A stretch of DNA of 64,000 nucleotides from the NCBI GenBank assembly GCA_910576975.1, contig CAJTJY010000021.1:1-64000 (forward strand). Direction: 5' to 3'. Made by a program: the position numbers and the translations under genes. The stretch comes from an uncultured Lachnospiraceae bacterium (GTDB lineage Bacteria; Bacillota; Clostridia; Lachnospirales; Lachnospiraceae). Below the pieces are notes generated by a model. It searched no databases. It saw only the letters and a list, made by a program, of their open reading frames with translations, and was not told the origin of the DNA. Below are positions 1-6,850 of this stretch, in pieces (the first letter of the stretch is position 1; every line of letters starts with the position of its first letter).

Positions 1-261
1 GACCTGATTATGCGTGATTTAGATTTGATAAAGGATTTTCCCGATGTTCGTGTATCATGGTCAATCAATACACTTGATGAAACTTTCAAAGATGATATGG
101 ATAAGGCGGTGTCTGTTGAACGTCGTTTTGCTGCTATGAAAGCGTTTCACAGAGCCGGTGTTCGTACTACCTGTTTTATCTCGCCTGTTTTCCCGATGAT
201 TACTGATGTAAAAGCGATTATTGGACAGGCAAAAGAATACTGTAAGAAAAAGGCTATATAG
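1..261 (+). pseudogene. Radical-SAM protein fragment (spore photoproduct lyase-like), truncated at both sides
   Basis: The frame is open from the window edge and ends at a TAG at 259. The visible residues (SDL-type 'DLIMRDLDLI', then 'VRVSWSINTLDE', then 'AGVRTTCFISPVFPMITD') match the middle of the radical-SAM barrel of SPL/DNA-repair-photolyase-like proteins. The iron-sulfur CxxxCxxC motif would lie upstream, outside the window. The reading stops abruptly after 'KEYCKKKAI', about where the barrel should continue for another 100 residues, so the 3' part looks deleted. The next gene begins only 55 bases later. Such proteins are often found next to Y-family polymerase genes; that context is from memory. 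The family call is moderate and the truncation is seen directly. Confidence 0.6.
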
Positions 262-316
262 CAAGGAAGATGGATGCTTCCAGAGCAATAGCAATCTTGT
301 AAGGAAGGTGATTATA

Positions 317-562
317 TTGAGCAATAAGGTATATGTTGATGTACTTGCAGAGTTTTCAAAGGACGGACTGCTCATTCCCAAAGAGATAACATGGGAAGAT
401 GGCAGAAAGTATGAGATTACACAAGTAAAAGACAAGCGCAGAGCAGCCAGTACAAGAGCTGGTGGAGTTGGAGAGCGTTATACCTGCGTGGTAGATGGAA
501 AGGAAATATTCCTTTTCTATGAAGATAACAATATGTGGTTTATGGAAAGAGCCGGAGCCTGA
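317..562 (+). CDS. Small conserved protein of unknown function (81 aa), polymerase IV-neighbour type
   Basis: A TTG start at 317 is chosen because it follows AAGGAAGGTGATTATA at the right spacing and gives a compact 81-residue protein. A longer reading from 221 would run through deletion-junction sequence. Visible features are a beta-rich pattern ('KVYVDVLAEFSKDG', 'ITWEDGRKYEI'), a basic 'KRRAAS' stretch and a C-terminal 'YTCVVDGKEIFLFYEDNN' segment. In clostridia I remember this kind of protein sitting directly behind dinB-type polymerase genes and radical-SAM repair genes, which fits the radical-SAM remnant just upstream; no polymerase gene is left here. No catalytic motif is visible. The existence of the gene is likely; its function is unknown. 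Confidence 0.65.
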   Translation: MSNKVYVDVLAEFSKDGLLIPKEITWEDGRKYEITQVKDKRRAASTRAGGVGERYTCVVDGKEIFLFYEDNNMWFMERAGA

Positions 563-570
563 TGTGATTG

Positions 571-701
571 TGTGCTGACAGCACAATTCATATCAGTTGG
601 CTTTAGATCAGCAAAGCCGAGGAATGTGCAGACATTCATCGGAACTCCCGGCAAAAGGCTTGCAAAGGTGATTTCCCTTTCCTTTACGAGTACAGAATTG
701 T
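571..701 (+). ncRNA. Candidate structured RNA with several nested hairpins
   Basis: There is no good ORF, but the pairing potential is dense. TGTGCT (571-576) pairs with AGCACA (580-585). GGCTTT (599-604) pairs with AAAGCC (613-618). GAATGT (622-627) pairs with ACATTC (632-637) around a GCAG tetraloop. An outer stem ACAATTC (583-589) pairs with GAATTGT (695-701); it competes with the first hairpin, which suggests a switch or a pseudoknot. The remaining strand (643-690) is rich in A and in CCC/GGG tracts. Size and compactness recall conserved clostridial non-coding RNAs such as the raiA motif, but I cannot confirm any family by eye. Both strands also read through as short ORFs, which can happen over conserved RNAs. 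Confidence 0.45.
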
Positions 702-717
702 AGATTGATGATTTTGT

Positions 718-948
718 ATGAATAAGGAGCGAACTGAATTGAACAAAGAGTTAAATGTTATAGATTTTTATTGTAAGAAGTGCAAGAAGAGTATGAAGAT
801 TTCATACTTGGTAACAGGAAATATAAATTATCCGGTATTGCCAAGGGTTATGATGAAATGCCATCATTGTGGCAGGGTTATGACCTTGAAAAATTTTAAG
901 GAAGGAGAATTGCTGGATAAGGTTGAACAGGATAAGTATTATATTTAA
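718..948 (+). CDS. Small zinc-ribbon protein (76 aa)
   Basis: The 76-residue protein has two CxxC pairs, 'CKKC' near residue 19 and 'CHHC' near residue 48, spaced as in a rubredoxin-type zinc ribbon. Between them is a beta-rich linker ('MKISYLVTGN'). Proteins of this size and pattern are common cargo in clostridial integrative elements and have no assigned function. No clear Shine-Dalgarno site precedes the ATG; the upstream bases are ATTGATGATTTTGT. It follows the candidate structured RNA by 17 bases and may be cotranscribed. Zinc binding is inferred from the cysteines; any role in nucleic-acid binding is a guess. Confidence 0.6.
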   Translation: MNKERTELNKELNVIDFYCKKCKKSMKISYLVTGNINYPVLPRVMMKCHHCGRVMTLKNFKEGELLDKVEQDKYYI

Positions 949-1036
949 TACCTGGAGTCAGACATCAGATACCATAACAGTTTATATGGTTATAGTAGGA
1001 CAAGACAATTAAATTAGTGGTCATCATGATAGGGGA

Positions 1037-1078
1037 GGCACCTGCAATAAGCGTAAGCTTATGATACGCAAAGGTGCC
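1037..1078. repeat. Inverted repeat GGCACCT/AGGTGCC
   Basis: GGCACCT at 1037-1043 is mirrored by AGGTGCC at 1072-1078 around a 28-base loop, which itself contains the small palindrome TAAGCTTA. It lies directly before the strong terminator hairpin at 1086. It could be part of an attenuator, a protein-binding site or an old element end. The pairing is seen; the role is not known. Confidence 0.4.
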
Positions 1079-1085
1079 ATCCTAA

Positions 1086-1148
1086 GGACGCATGAAAAAT
1101 TAGAAACCAGTTTGAGGACTGGAACTGTTTTTCATGTGTCCTTTTTTA
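1086..1148 (+). terminator. Terminator-like hairpin upstream of the XRE gene
   Basis: GGACGCATGAAAAA (1086-1099) pairs with TTTTTCATGTGTCC (1128-1141), with an inner CCAGT/ACTGG helix and a run of T from 1142. It ends transcription from the left or acts as an attenuator for the XRE pair that follows. Confidence 0.7.
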
Positions 1149-1233
1149 TTTGCTAAAAATTTCATGTTGGAGGAGTTTTTCCAGACCTTCAAACGTTTCT
1201 AGCCACAACGGAAGCGAAAGGATAGATGAGAAA

Positions 1234-1566
1234 TTGCAGCAAATAAGTTATAATAGTGTTGAAGACATTACAGATGATATAAGAAAACAAATTGGATGGA
1301 GAATACAAGAAAAAAGGATTGAGAAGGGAATTACAGCAGTAGATTTAAGTACCTATTTAAATATAACAGCTAATCAAGTCTCAAGGATTGAAAGAGGTTG
1401 TGCCGGGATTGATATTTACAAGTTGATTGTAATTTGTAAAATCCTTGGAGTATCGGCGGATTATATATTGTTTGGAGAAATGAAGGAAGAGAACATAACT
1501 ATTAGTAAAGAGCAGTTTGAGGCGATAAATGGTCTTATCAGCATGTTCGGAAAGGAAAAATTATGA
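1234..1566 (+). CDS. XRE-family helix-turn-helix regulator
   Basis: The domain 'IGWRIQEKRIEKGITAVDLSTYLNITANQVSRIERG' is a classic cro/cI-type helix-turn-helix, followed by the usual 'ILGVSADYILFG' helix. The reading frame is open from a TTG at 1150, but no in-frame ATG exists. The TTG at 1234, preceded by AAAGGAT, gives a length matching the paralogue at 2860, so I use it; the start is uncertain. It overlaps the next gene by 4 bases (ATGA), so the two are translationally coupled. It resembles the paralogue at 2860-3165 along most of its length, including the C-terminal 'ISKEQFEAINGLI' helix ('ISQEQADSIKGLI' there). It is likely an element-borne repressor. Confidence 0.75.
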   Translation: MQQISYNSVEDITDDIRKQIGWRIQEKRIEKGITAVDLSTYLNITANQVSRIERGCAGIDIYKLIVICKILGVSADYILFGEMKEENITISKEQFEAINGLISMFGKEKL

Positions 1567-2738
1567 TTGAATACATAACACTATCAGATCTTGTTAAGAA
1601 AGTGTCCCAGGATGCTGTTGAAAAGGGAAAGGAAATATTTAACACAAAGAAGATACGAGAGAAGTATCTTAATATATTTGAAATGATGAATATTGATAGG
1701 GATAAATTGAAAGCTTCTGATTGCAAAAAATCAAAGGATTTCAAAATTCCAAAGGACTCCAAAAACTTTTTAATTAATGTATATTGGTTATACTCGGATG
1801 CTGATATGAAAAAAATGCGTAAAGGATTTTTTGAACAAGCTAGTTTAGAGTCTATAGCTGAATTGTTAGATGGTTTTCGTGAAATGATATTGAAACTTGA
1901 TATTTCTGAGAATGATAAAGATGAAATGATATCTAAAATGTATCTGAGAACAAAGTACCCATATCTTCAAAGACGAGCTGAGGTACTAAAAGAGTTGGAA
2001 AATATTAAGCTTGATTTTTGTCCAGATTATCAAGATGATGCTAGGGTAGAAGATGAATTGCAAAACTATGTGGATAATAATGATATTAAAAATATGATTG
2101 AGATGGATAATATATCTGCGCAAAGGAGATTTAGGTATTATGACATTCTCGATAATTTAGATGTAAATGATCAGCTGTTATTTACTTCGTTTGTCTTAGA
2201 AGATATTCGATGTATGATAAAAAGACATCATGAGTTATATAGTTATATTTCGGAAATAAGAACGTGTGAAATTAATGATGCAGCTGAACAGAAAGCTCTA
2301 AATATGACAAGTGAAGAGGAAGAATATGCAACTGAAGATTTTAATTATTCTATTAAGTTGCAAGAAGAATTGGACAAGAATGAGGAATATAAGGACTTAT
2401 TATTAGAAAGAAAGGAAATATTGCGTTCTAATGGCTTCATCAATAAATTACAGCCAAGATTTGAGGCTATATGTGAAAGACTACAGGAAATAGATAATGA
2501 AACTCAAAAGAAACTATGGGGAGAGGTGGTATTGAAGGATTCTGAAGATGAGGATATAGATTTTAGTTTTCGGGACACCAGTGAAAATGTATTTCAAGAA
2601 GCACTAAAAACATATTGTGATAATAATAAAAGTAGAAGAGAATATGAAAAAAGAATGGGAATGATAACGGATGAAGAAAGATTAAGAGTAAAAGAGTTTA
2701 TTGAACAGCTAGAAGAACAACGTAAAAAGCCTCAATGA
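1563..2738 (+). CDS. Hypothetical charged alpha-helical protein (391 aa)
   Basis: I do not recognise this protein. It starts with ATG inside the stop of the XRE gene (ATGA overlap), so the two are surely one operon. The 391 residues are strongly charged and predicted mostly helical, with no signal peptide, no membrane segment and few glycines or cysteines. Acidic clusters ('EEEEYATEDF', 'DSEDEDIDF') alternate with lysine-rich helices, giving a coiled-coil look near residues 85-115 and 240-300. No nuclease, ATPase or methylase motif was found. An XRE regulator coupled to a larger unknown protein recalls regulator/effector pairs such as ImmR/ImmA or toxin-antitoxin modules, but no HExxH zinc-protease motif is present. 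The terminator at 2803 ends the unit. Confidence 0.7.
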   Translation: MIEYITLSDLVKKVSQDAVEKGKEIFNTKKIREKYLNIFEMMNIDRDKLKASDCKKSKDFKIPKDSKNFLINVYWLYSDADMKKMRKGFFEQASLESIAELLDGFREMILKLDISENDKDEMISKMYLRTKYPYLQRRAEVLKELENIKLDFCPDYQDDARVEDELQNYVDNNDIKNMIEMDNISAQRRFRYYDILDNLDVNDQLLFTSFVLEDIRCMIKRHHELYSYISEIRTCEINDAAEQKALNMTSEEEEYATEDFNYSIKLQEELDKNEEYKDLLLERKEILRSNGFINKLQPRFEAICERLQEIDNETQKKLWGEVVLKDSEDEDIDFSFRDTSENVFQEALKTYCDNNKSRREYEKRMGMITDEERLRVKEFIEQLEEQRKKPQ

Positions 2739-2802
2739 GAATACCCCTTTTTTAATATTAAAATTGGGGGAATCGAATCAATGTAAAATATGTGTTTTAA
2801 TT

Positions 2803-2837
2803 GCAGTGGTAGGAAATATTACCACTGCTTTTTATTT
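2803..2837 (+). terminator. Rho-independent terminator
   Basis: GCAGTGGT (2803-2810) pairs perfectly with ACCACTGC (2821-2828) around a 10-base loop, followed by TTTTTATTTT. It closes the XRE/hypothetical pair at 1234-2738. Confidence 0.85.
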
Positions 2838-2859
2838 TGCATGAGAGGAGGTGAACAGA

Positions 2860-3165
2860 ATGACATGGACTGATTTTAATGAATATAATTCGGACGTACA
2901 ATTTCAGATTGGTCAGAGAATTCAAAAGTTGAGAATAGATAAAAAGATTGCCGCTGTTGATTTAGCAGCTGTGCTAGATATCCAGAGTAATCAGATGTCT
3001 AGGATTGAGAATGGACGTGCAAATTGTACTGTGCCTCAGTTATATGTGATTAGTCAGATTCTAGGTTGTTCTGTTGATTACCTCCTGTTTGGGAAGCAGT
3101 GCTTGACTATTTCACAGGAGCAGGCGGATTCCATTAAGGGCTTAATAGAAACATTTACAAAATAG
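2860..3165 (+). CDS. XRE-family helix-turn-helix regulator (paralogue)
   Basis: The ATG at 2860 is chosen over the GTG at 2851 because AGGAGGTGAACAGA lies at ideal distance before it. The 101-residue product has a cro/cI-like helix-turn-helix ('KIAAVDLAAVLDIQSNQMSR') and the 'ILGCSVDYLLFG' helix typical of this subgroup. It is similar to the product of 1234-1566, so one probably arose from the other by duplication. No partner effector gene follows directly; the next gene is a resolvase-like protein. Probable role: transcriptional regulation of element genes. Confidence 0.85.
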   Translation: MTWTDFNEYNSDVQFQIGQRIQKLRIDKKIAAVDLAAVLDIQSNQMSRIENGRANCTVPQLYVISQILGCSVDYLLFGKQCLTISQEQADSIKGLIETFTK

Positions 3166-3319
3166 TCTTTTAAAGACTACAAACAATGAAAAGTTAGGCT
3201 TTATAGGCAAATCATAAAAAGTGAAAGTATTCTATCATAATCATGTGCTAAGGAACAGCACACCACGAGAGTGGAGGCGCCAAAACTCTCCAATACGAAA
3301 TCGTAAAGGAGATAACAAA

Positions 3320-3727
3320 ATGAATAAAAGAGATTTTAGCATAGTAGGAAACGAAGGTACAGATAATCAGGAACTTGCTAAGGGAATTGCATTTGTAAAG
3401 TCCCGCAGAGCAGAACCTAATGTAATCCAGATGGTCGAAAATATGCGTGATCAGGCAATACCTAATGGAGTAATCATCAATGATGTGTTTTGTGACCGCT
3501 CAATGACAGGAGACTATGATAGAGAAGCACTGAATGCTTTTTTTGCAACACTTAAAGAGGAAGGTTTTGAGGTTGTAGTAGTTAGAAGCCTGAATGAGAT
3601 CACAGATGACATTTATGATCTGGAAGAATTCGTGAATACCATCACTGATATGGGCATATGGCTCTATTCTCTTGAGGTCGGTCCGGTGCCAATTACTGCA
3701 TCTCATGCAGAGGATTTTGGATGCTAA
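3320..3727 (+). CDS. Resolvase-like protein without a visible catalytic serine
   Basis: The ATG at 3320 follows AAAGGAGATAACAAA and is preferred to an upstream open stretch. Residues about 50-115 ('IINDVFCDRSMTGDYDREAL', then 'FEVVVVRSLNEITDDI', then 'MGIWLYSLE') follow the fold pattern of the serine-recombinase N-terminal domain: the E/D-S/T-G loop, the VVVxxLxRL strand and the GI/GVxLxSL strand. The beginning that should hold the active-site serine (YxRVSxxxQ) is missing or replaced by 'IAFVKSRRAEPN', and no DNA-binding tail follows. It is therefore probably not a working recombinase. Such stand-alone resolvase-like proteins are common in integrase-proximal modules of clostridial elements. 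Function unknown. Confidence 0.6.
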   Translation: MNKRDFSIVGNEGTDNQELAKGIAFVKSRRAEPNVIQMVENMRDQAIPNGVIINDVFCDRSMTGDYDREALNAFFATLKEEGFEVVVVRSLNEITDDIYDLEEFVNTITDMGIWLYSLEVGPVPITASHAEDFGC

Positions 3728-3942
3728 CGGAGTCCTTTGGTAGAGCGACAACAGAAAATCATTCCGGTCGGGACAAACAAGTCCCGGCTGTGAAGGATTG
3801 CAGATTTACACAGACTGCATTCGGAACAGTAGTACATGATTCAAGTGGGAAGTGGCTTGGTCAGTACGAGACAGAAGACGCAGCGGTAGAGATGATTAGA
3901 GAAATGGCACAGGACATTGGAGGGTACGACGATGAAATATGA
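3721..3942 (+). CDS. Small hypothetical protein (73 aa)
   Basis: The ATG at 3721 overlaps the end of the previous gene by 7 bases, suggesting coupling. The product is 73 residues with a polar N-terminus and a C-terminal 'TVVHDSSGKWLGQYETEDAAVEMIREM' pattern that looks like a small beta-beta-alpha unit. It overlaps the start of the next XRE gene by 11 bases. No family recognised. The gene is supported mainly by tight packing in the operon. Confidence 0.5.
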   Translation: MLTESFGRATTENHSGRDKQVPAVKDCRFTQTAFGTVVHDSSGKWLGQYETEDAAVEMIREMAQDIGGYDDEI

Positions 3943-4252
3943 AGGATATAAAATTGGTCCGGTGATTCGTGATATCCGTAAGGACAAAGGACTTCTCATT
4001 GAAGAGGTTGCTGCTAAAACTGGAATAAGTGTTTCGACACTTGGACAAGTGGAGCAAGGGGGAAGAAACCTGAGCATGAAAAATTTGTATATGCTTATGG
4101 AAGTTTATGAAACAGATGCAAATACATTACTTGCAATAGAATGTACACCGGATTCATTAGATTCGAGACTAAAGCGATTACCTGCAGATAAGCAGGATTA
4201 TTTGAAAAAGACATTTGATTTTATGATAGAGCAGGCTTTGAAGTCGGCATAG
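3932..4252 (+). CDS. XRE-family helix-turn-helix regulator
   Basis: The ATG at 3932 lies behind GGAGGGTACGACG, better than the TTG at 3917. The 106-residue product opens with 'IGPVIRDIRKDKGLLIEEVAAKTGISVSTLGQVEQG', a helix-turn-helix of the cro/cI class, followed by 'ALKRLPADKQDYL'-like helices that end the protein. It differs from the XRE proteins at 1234 and 2860 and belongs to another subgroup. It sits in the middle of a tightly packed element operon (3320-5270), so it probably regulates that module or a partner promoter such as the one at 5349. Confidence 0.8.
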   Translation: MKYEGYKIGPVIRDIRKDKGLLIEEVAAKTGISVSTLGQVEQGGRNLSMKNLYMLMEVYETDANTLLAIECTPDSLDSRLKRLPADKQDYLKKTFDFMIEQALKSA

Positions 4253-4262
4253 GAGGCAGAGA

Positions 4263-4634
4263 ATGAGAAGAAAGATTAAAAAGATGGATTGCATAGAATA
4301 TCTTTCAGTGCAGGCTCCATTGGAAAAAGTAAATATGCTTGAAGACAAGCAGAGCAAATATATACATGAATTTGTAAAGAGAAAAGAATATTCAATCGTG
4401 GGAAAGATGAGACGCAATGGCTTTTCGCAGAGAGATGTTGATCGCCAGTGGAATCAGATTGTGAATATGATCCGCAAAAAGCAAATCAGTGGAGTAGTTG
4501 TTGCGAATATGGCAGCTATATCCAGCAGTGTTGCGGATGCTTATTTTAAGGTAGGACTGGTTATTGAAGCAGGCGGCATTGTGGTGACTGTAGATGAGGG
4601 CAGGTTAGATATGCACATCAAGAAGGGAGCATAG
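4263..4634 (+). CDS. Second resolvase-like protein, catalytic serine not evident
   Basis: The ATG at 4263 follows AGGAGGCAGAGA. Residues about 26-115 show the serine-recombinase N-domain rhythm: 'EDKQSKYIHEFVKRKEYSIV', a helix with 'NQIVNMIRKKQISGVVVANMAAIS', and 'KVGLVIEAGGIVVTVDEG'. The region where the active serine should stand reads 'CIEYLSVQ', so a serine is present but the usual R-x-S context is not. There is no C-terminal DNA-binding domain. Together with the gene at 3320 this gives two divergent small resolvase-like proteins within one operon. They may act as accessory or regulatory subunits; that is inference. Confidence 0.6.
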   Translation: MRRKIKKMDCIEYLSVQAPLEKVNMLEDKQSKYIHEFVKRKEYSIVGKMRRNGFSQRDVDRQWNQIVNMIRKKQISGVVVANMAAISSSVADAYFKVGLVIEAGGIVVTVDEGRLDMHIKKGA

Positions 4635-4636
4635 AT

Positions 4637-5074
4637 ATGAGTAGACGAACAGAAAAAAGAAGATATGGTAAATATAATAAATTTGATGTCGTGTATGCGG
4701 ATTTTGGGAAAAACCCACATGGCATTCAGGGCGGAATCAGACCAGGAATAATTATTTCATGTGATGCAAGCAATCATGATGGTGCACCGCAGGTGTCAGT
4801 AGTCCCTTTGAGCAGTAAGTTAAAGGATATCCCAGTACATGTGATTTTAAATCCGAAGGATGTGAGTGGATTTGGATTAAGTAAGATCTCTGATTTTATG
4901 CCTGAAGATGCACAGACAATTTCAAAAGGCTGCATTAGAGCAAAAAGTGGAACTGTCATTGAGGATTCAGGCGTGAGAGAAGAAATAGACAGAGCATTGA
5001 TACGACAGTTTGATCTGTTACCTGTAGCTCGCAAAATGGTAATGGAGGAGTTAGCAAATGGACAGCAGAACTAA
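4637..5074 (+). CDS. PemK/MazF-type endoribonuclease toxin
   Basis: The 145-residue protein starts at an ATG after AGAAGGGAGCATAGAT. It contains the PemK/MazF hallmarks: 'YNKFDVVYADFGKNPHGIQGGIRPGIIISCDASN' (the G-x-E/I-Q-x-G-x-RP loop followed by a beta strand), 'VSVVPLSSKLKDIPVHV', and 'DAQTISKGCI' corresponding to the conserved D-Q-x-R/T strand. Family members cut mRNA at short sequences. The usual small MazE-like antitoxin is not found directly upstream; the neighbours are a resolvase-like protein and, downstream, a DUF6462-like protein overlapping by 17 bases. The length is somewhat more than a typical 110-120 aa MazF, with extra residues at both ends. Confidence 0.8.
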   Translation: MSRRTEKRRYGKYNKFDVVYADFGKNPHGIQGGIRPGIIISCDASNHDGAPQVSVVPLSSKLKDIPVHVILNPKDVSGFGLSKISDFMPEDAQTISKGCIRAKSGTVIEDSGVREEIDRALIRQFDLLPVARKMVMEELANGQQN

Positions 5075-5270
5075 AAAGACTAATAATAAAAGATTTGTCA
5101 GATATTCGGAAGGGGCAGAGATGTATTCAATGAGCGTGTCAAAATTTATGCAGTTAGCGAAGGATGCAAAGGCATGTTATAAAGTGAATCAGCTGGTGTT
5201 GGTTAATCTGGATATTATTGACGAATATCTTGAAACTTTCCACATTGTAGATGACGAGTTTTATAAGTAA
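5058..5270 (+). CDS. DUF6462-like excisionase-type small protein
   Basis: The ATG at 5058 follows GGAGGAGTTAGCAA, inside the end of the PemK-like gene. The 70 residues 'KRFVRYSEGAEMYSMSVSKFMQLAKDAKACYKVNQLVLVN' show the MerR/excisionase-like winged pattern of small proteins placed just before integrases in clostridial elements. The family label DUF6462 is from memory. The product probably binds DNA and may help excision or regulate the integrase. It is the last gene before the promoter/operator at 5349. Confidence 0.7.
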   Translation: MDSRTKKTNNKRFVRYSEGAEMYSMSVSKFMQLAKDAKACYKVNQLVLVNLDIIDEYLETFHIVDDEFYK

Positions 5271-5348
5271 TTATGAGAAATGACGCATTAGTTATAGAAG
5301 AAATACAAACAAGTATGGAGAAAAATGAGCCAAGAGAGAAAAAATGTA

Positions 5349-5377
5349 TTGACTTTCGGTCAGACCAAAAGTATAAT
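5349..5377 (+). promoter_or_regulatory. Strong promoter with overlapping palindromic operator
   Basis: TTGACT (5349-5354) and TATAAT (5372-5377) are separated by exactly 17 bases. The spacer region holds the near-perfect 19-bp palindrome CTTTCGGTCAGACCAAAAG (5353-5371), centred at 5362. A repressor bound there would block RNA polymerase. The first gene downstream encodes a ribbon-helix-helix protein, so autorepression that also controls the integrase is the simplest reading. Confidence 0.75.
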
Positions 5378-5405
5378 ATGATTAAGATATGAAGGAGGCA
5401 TACAG

Positions 5406-5582
5406 ATGGCTAGAACTGGAAGACCAAAAGCAGATAAACCTTTTGATCATAAGGTGACTGTTAAATTCAAAGAAGAGGAATACCAGATAATGGTTGAGTA
5501 TGCTGAGACTCATAATCTATCCATTTCGCAATTGATTAGAATGGGTGTTGAATTACAAATGAAACAACAGGCTAATCAGTAG
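5406..5582 (+). CDS. Ribbon-helix-helix (CopG/Arc-like) DNA-binding protein
   Basis: This 58-residue gene follows GAAGGAGGCATACAG and ends 32 bases before the integrase ATG. The sequence 'HKVTVKFKEEEYQIMVEYAETHNLSISQLIRMGVE' is a typical ribbon-helix-helix: a beta strand with alternating T/K residues, then two helices joined by a short N-L-S turn. 'MARTGRPKADKP' at the start is a frequent N-terminus in this group. A perfect-spacing promoter overlapped by a palindrome lies upstream, suggesting self-regulation. Confidence 0.8.
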   Translation: MARTGRPKADKPFDHKVTVKFKEEEYQIMVEYAETHNLSISQLIRMGVELQMKQQANQ

Positions 5583-5614
5583 AACAGGCTCTTTTCTCCA
5601 GAAAGGAGAGAATA

Positions 5615-6850
5615 ATGGCTTGTAGAAAAGATGGTAAAGGCAGAGTATTAAGAAAGGGTGAGGGTTACAGAAAAGGCGACGGAAGATACTCATATGTATA
5701 TATTGATCCATTAGGCAAGAAAAGGACCATTTATGCAAAGTCTTTGGTAAAACTTCGAGAAAGAGAAGAACAGTTACAAAAAGACCAGTTGGATGGACTT
5801 GATGTCTATGTCGCAGGAAAAGCTGATGTGAACTTTTTGTTTGACAGGTACATATCAACTAAAACAGAATTGCGTAGTACTACTTACAGTAATTATTTGT
5901 ATACATGGAATCATTTTATTCGTGATACATTTGGCAAGAAGAAAGTAAGAGATGTGAAATACTCAGACGTGTTGTTCTTTTATACAGACTTGATTAATAA
6001 TCAGGGATTACAGATTAATACGCTTGAGACAATTAATACAGTATTAAGACCTACATTTCAGCTTGCTGTCAGAGATGATATCATAAGGAAGAATCCGGTA
6101 GACGGAGCATACTGTGAAGTAAAAAAGCGTAATGGTGGTGCCAGAAAAACAAGGCGAGCGTTGACTGTGGATCAGCAGAGAAAATTCATGGAGTATGTAG
6201 CAAAGAATCCGTTCTTTTATCACTGGTATCCATTCTTTGTATTTTTGTTAGGAACTGGGTGCAGAATAGGAGAAGCAATTGGGATACGCTGGGATGATAT
6301 TGATTTGGATAATCGAATTATTGATATCAATCATAGCTTAACCTATTACCAGAGAGCGGATGATTCATATAAATGTGAGTTTAGAGTATCTTTGCCAAAG
6401 ACGGAAGCAGGTAATCGTAGAATACCTATGATGCAGCAGGTATATGATGTGCTTCAGGAAGAATATGAGAGACAGAAGCAGGAAGGCTTTTGTGTTGAGA
6501 ATGTGGATGGGATGACCAATTTTGTATTTACAAACCGATTTGGGATGCCACATAACCCAGCAGCAGTAAACCGGGCAATCAAGAGAATTGTGGATACACA
6601 TAATTCAGAAGAAGAGGTGGCTGCTAAAAAGGAGAAGAGAGAACCTGTTATGATTCCGAGATTCTCCTGCCATATCTTCAGACATACGTTTGCATCAAGA
6701 TTTTGCGAGAATGAAACCAACATCAAAGTAATTCAAGAGGTAATGGGACATGCTGATGTATCGACTACCATGAACATATATGCAGAAGCAAACCCAGATG
6801 TTACCAAATCAGTAATTGAGAAATTATCAAAAAATATGGATATTTTTTAG
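5615..6850 (+). CDS. int: Tyrosine recombinase (integrase) of an integrative element
   Basis: The 411-residue protein has all three domains of element integrases: a basic N-terminal arm-binding part (residues 1-60, 'GRYSYVYIDPLGKKRTIYAKS'), a core SAM-like helical domain (about 70-165) and a catalytic domain (180-405). The catalytic set is visible: R217 in 'GTGCRIGEA', K262 in 'LPKTEAG', H353 and R356 in 'HIFRHTFASR', H379 in 'MGHADVSTT', and the nucleophile Y389 in 'MNIYAE'. Start: ATG after GAAAGGAGAGAATA. It is most similar in layout to Tn916-type integrases. It appears intact and sits at the right end of the element module, with the ribbon-helix-helix gene just upstream. Confidence 0.93.
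   Translation: MACRKDGKGRVLRKGEGYRKGDGRYSYVYIDPLGKKRTIYAKSLVKLREREEQLQKDQLDGLDVYVAGKADVNFLFDRYISTKTELRSTTYSNYLYTWNHFIRDTFGKKKVRDVKYSDVLFFYTDLINNQGLQINTLETINTVLRPTFQLAVRDDIIRKNPVDGAYCEVKKRNGGARKTRRALTVDQQRKFMEYVAKNPFFYHWYPFFVFLLGTGCRIGEAIGIRWDDIDLDNRIIDINHSLTYYQRADDSYKCEFRVSLPKTEAGNRRIPMMQQVYDVLQEEYERQKQEGFCVENVDGMTNFVFTNRFGMPHNPAAVNRAIKRIVDTHNSEEEVAAKKEKREPVMIPRFSCHIFRHTFASRFCENETNIKVIQEVMGHADVSTTMNIYAEANPDVTKSVIEKLSKNMDIF

Noticed and set aside
1164..1202. 12-codon ORF (ATG at 1164) as a possible leader peptide
   Set aside because: A GGAGG lies inside the ORF rather than before it, and nothing links it to attenuation, although it sits close to the terminator hairpin.
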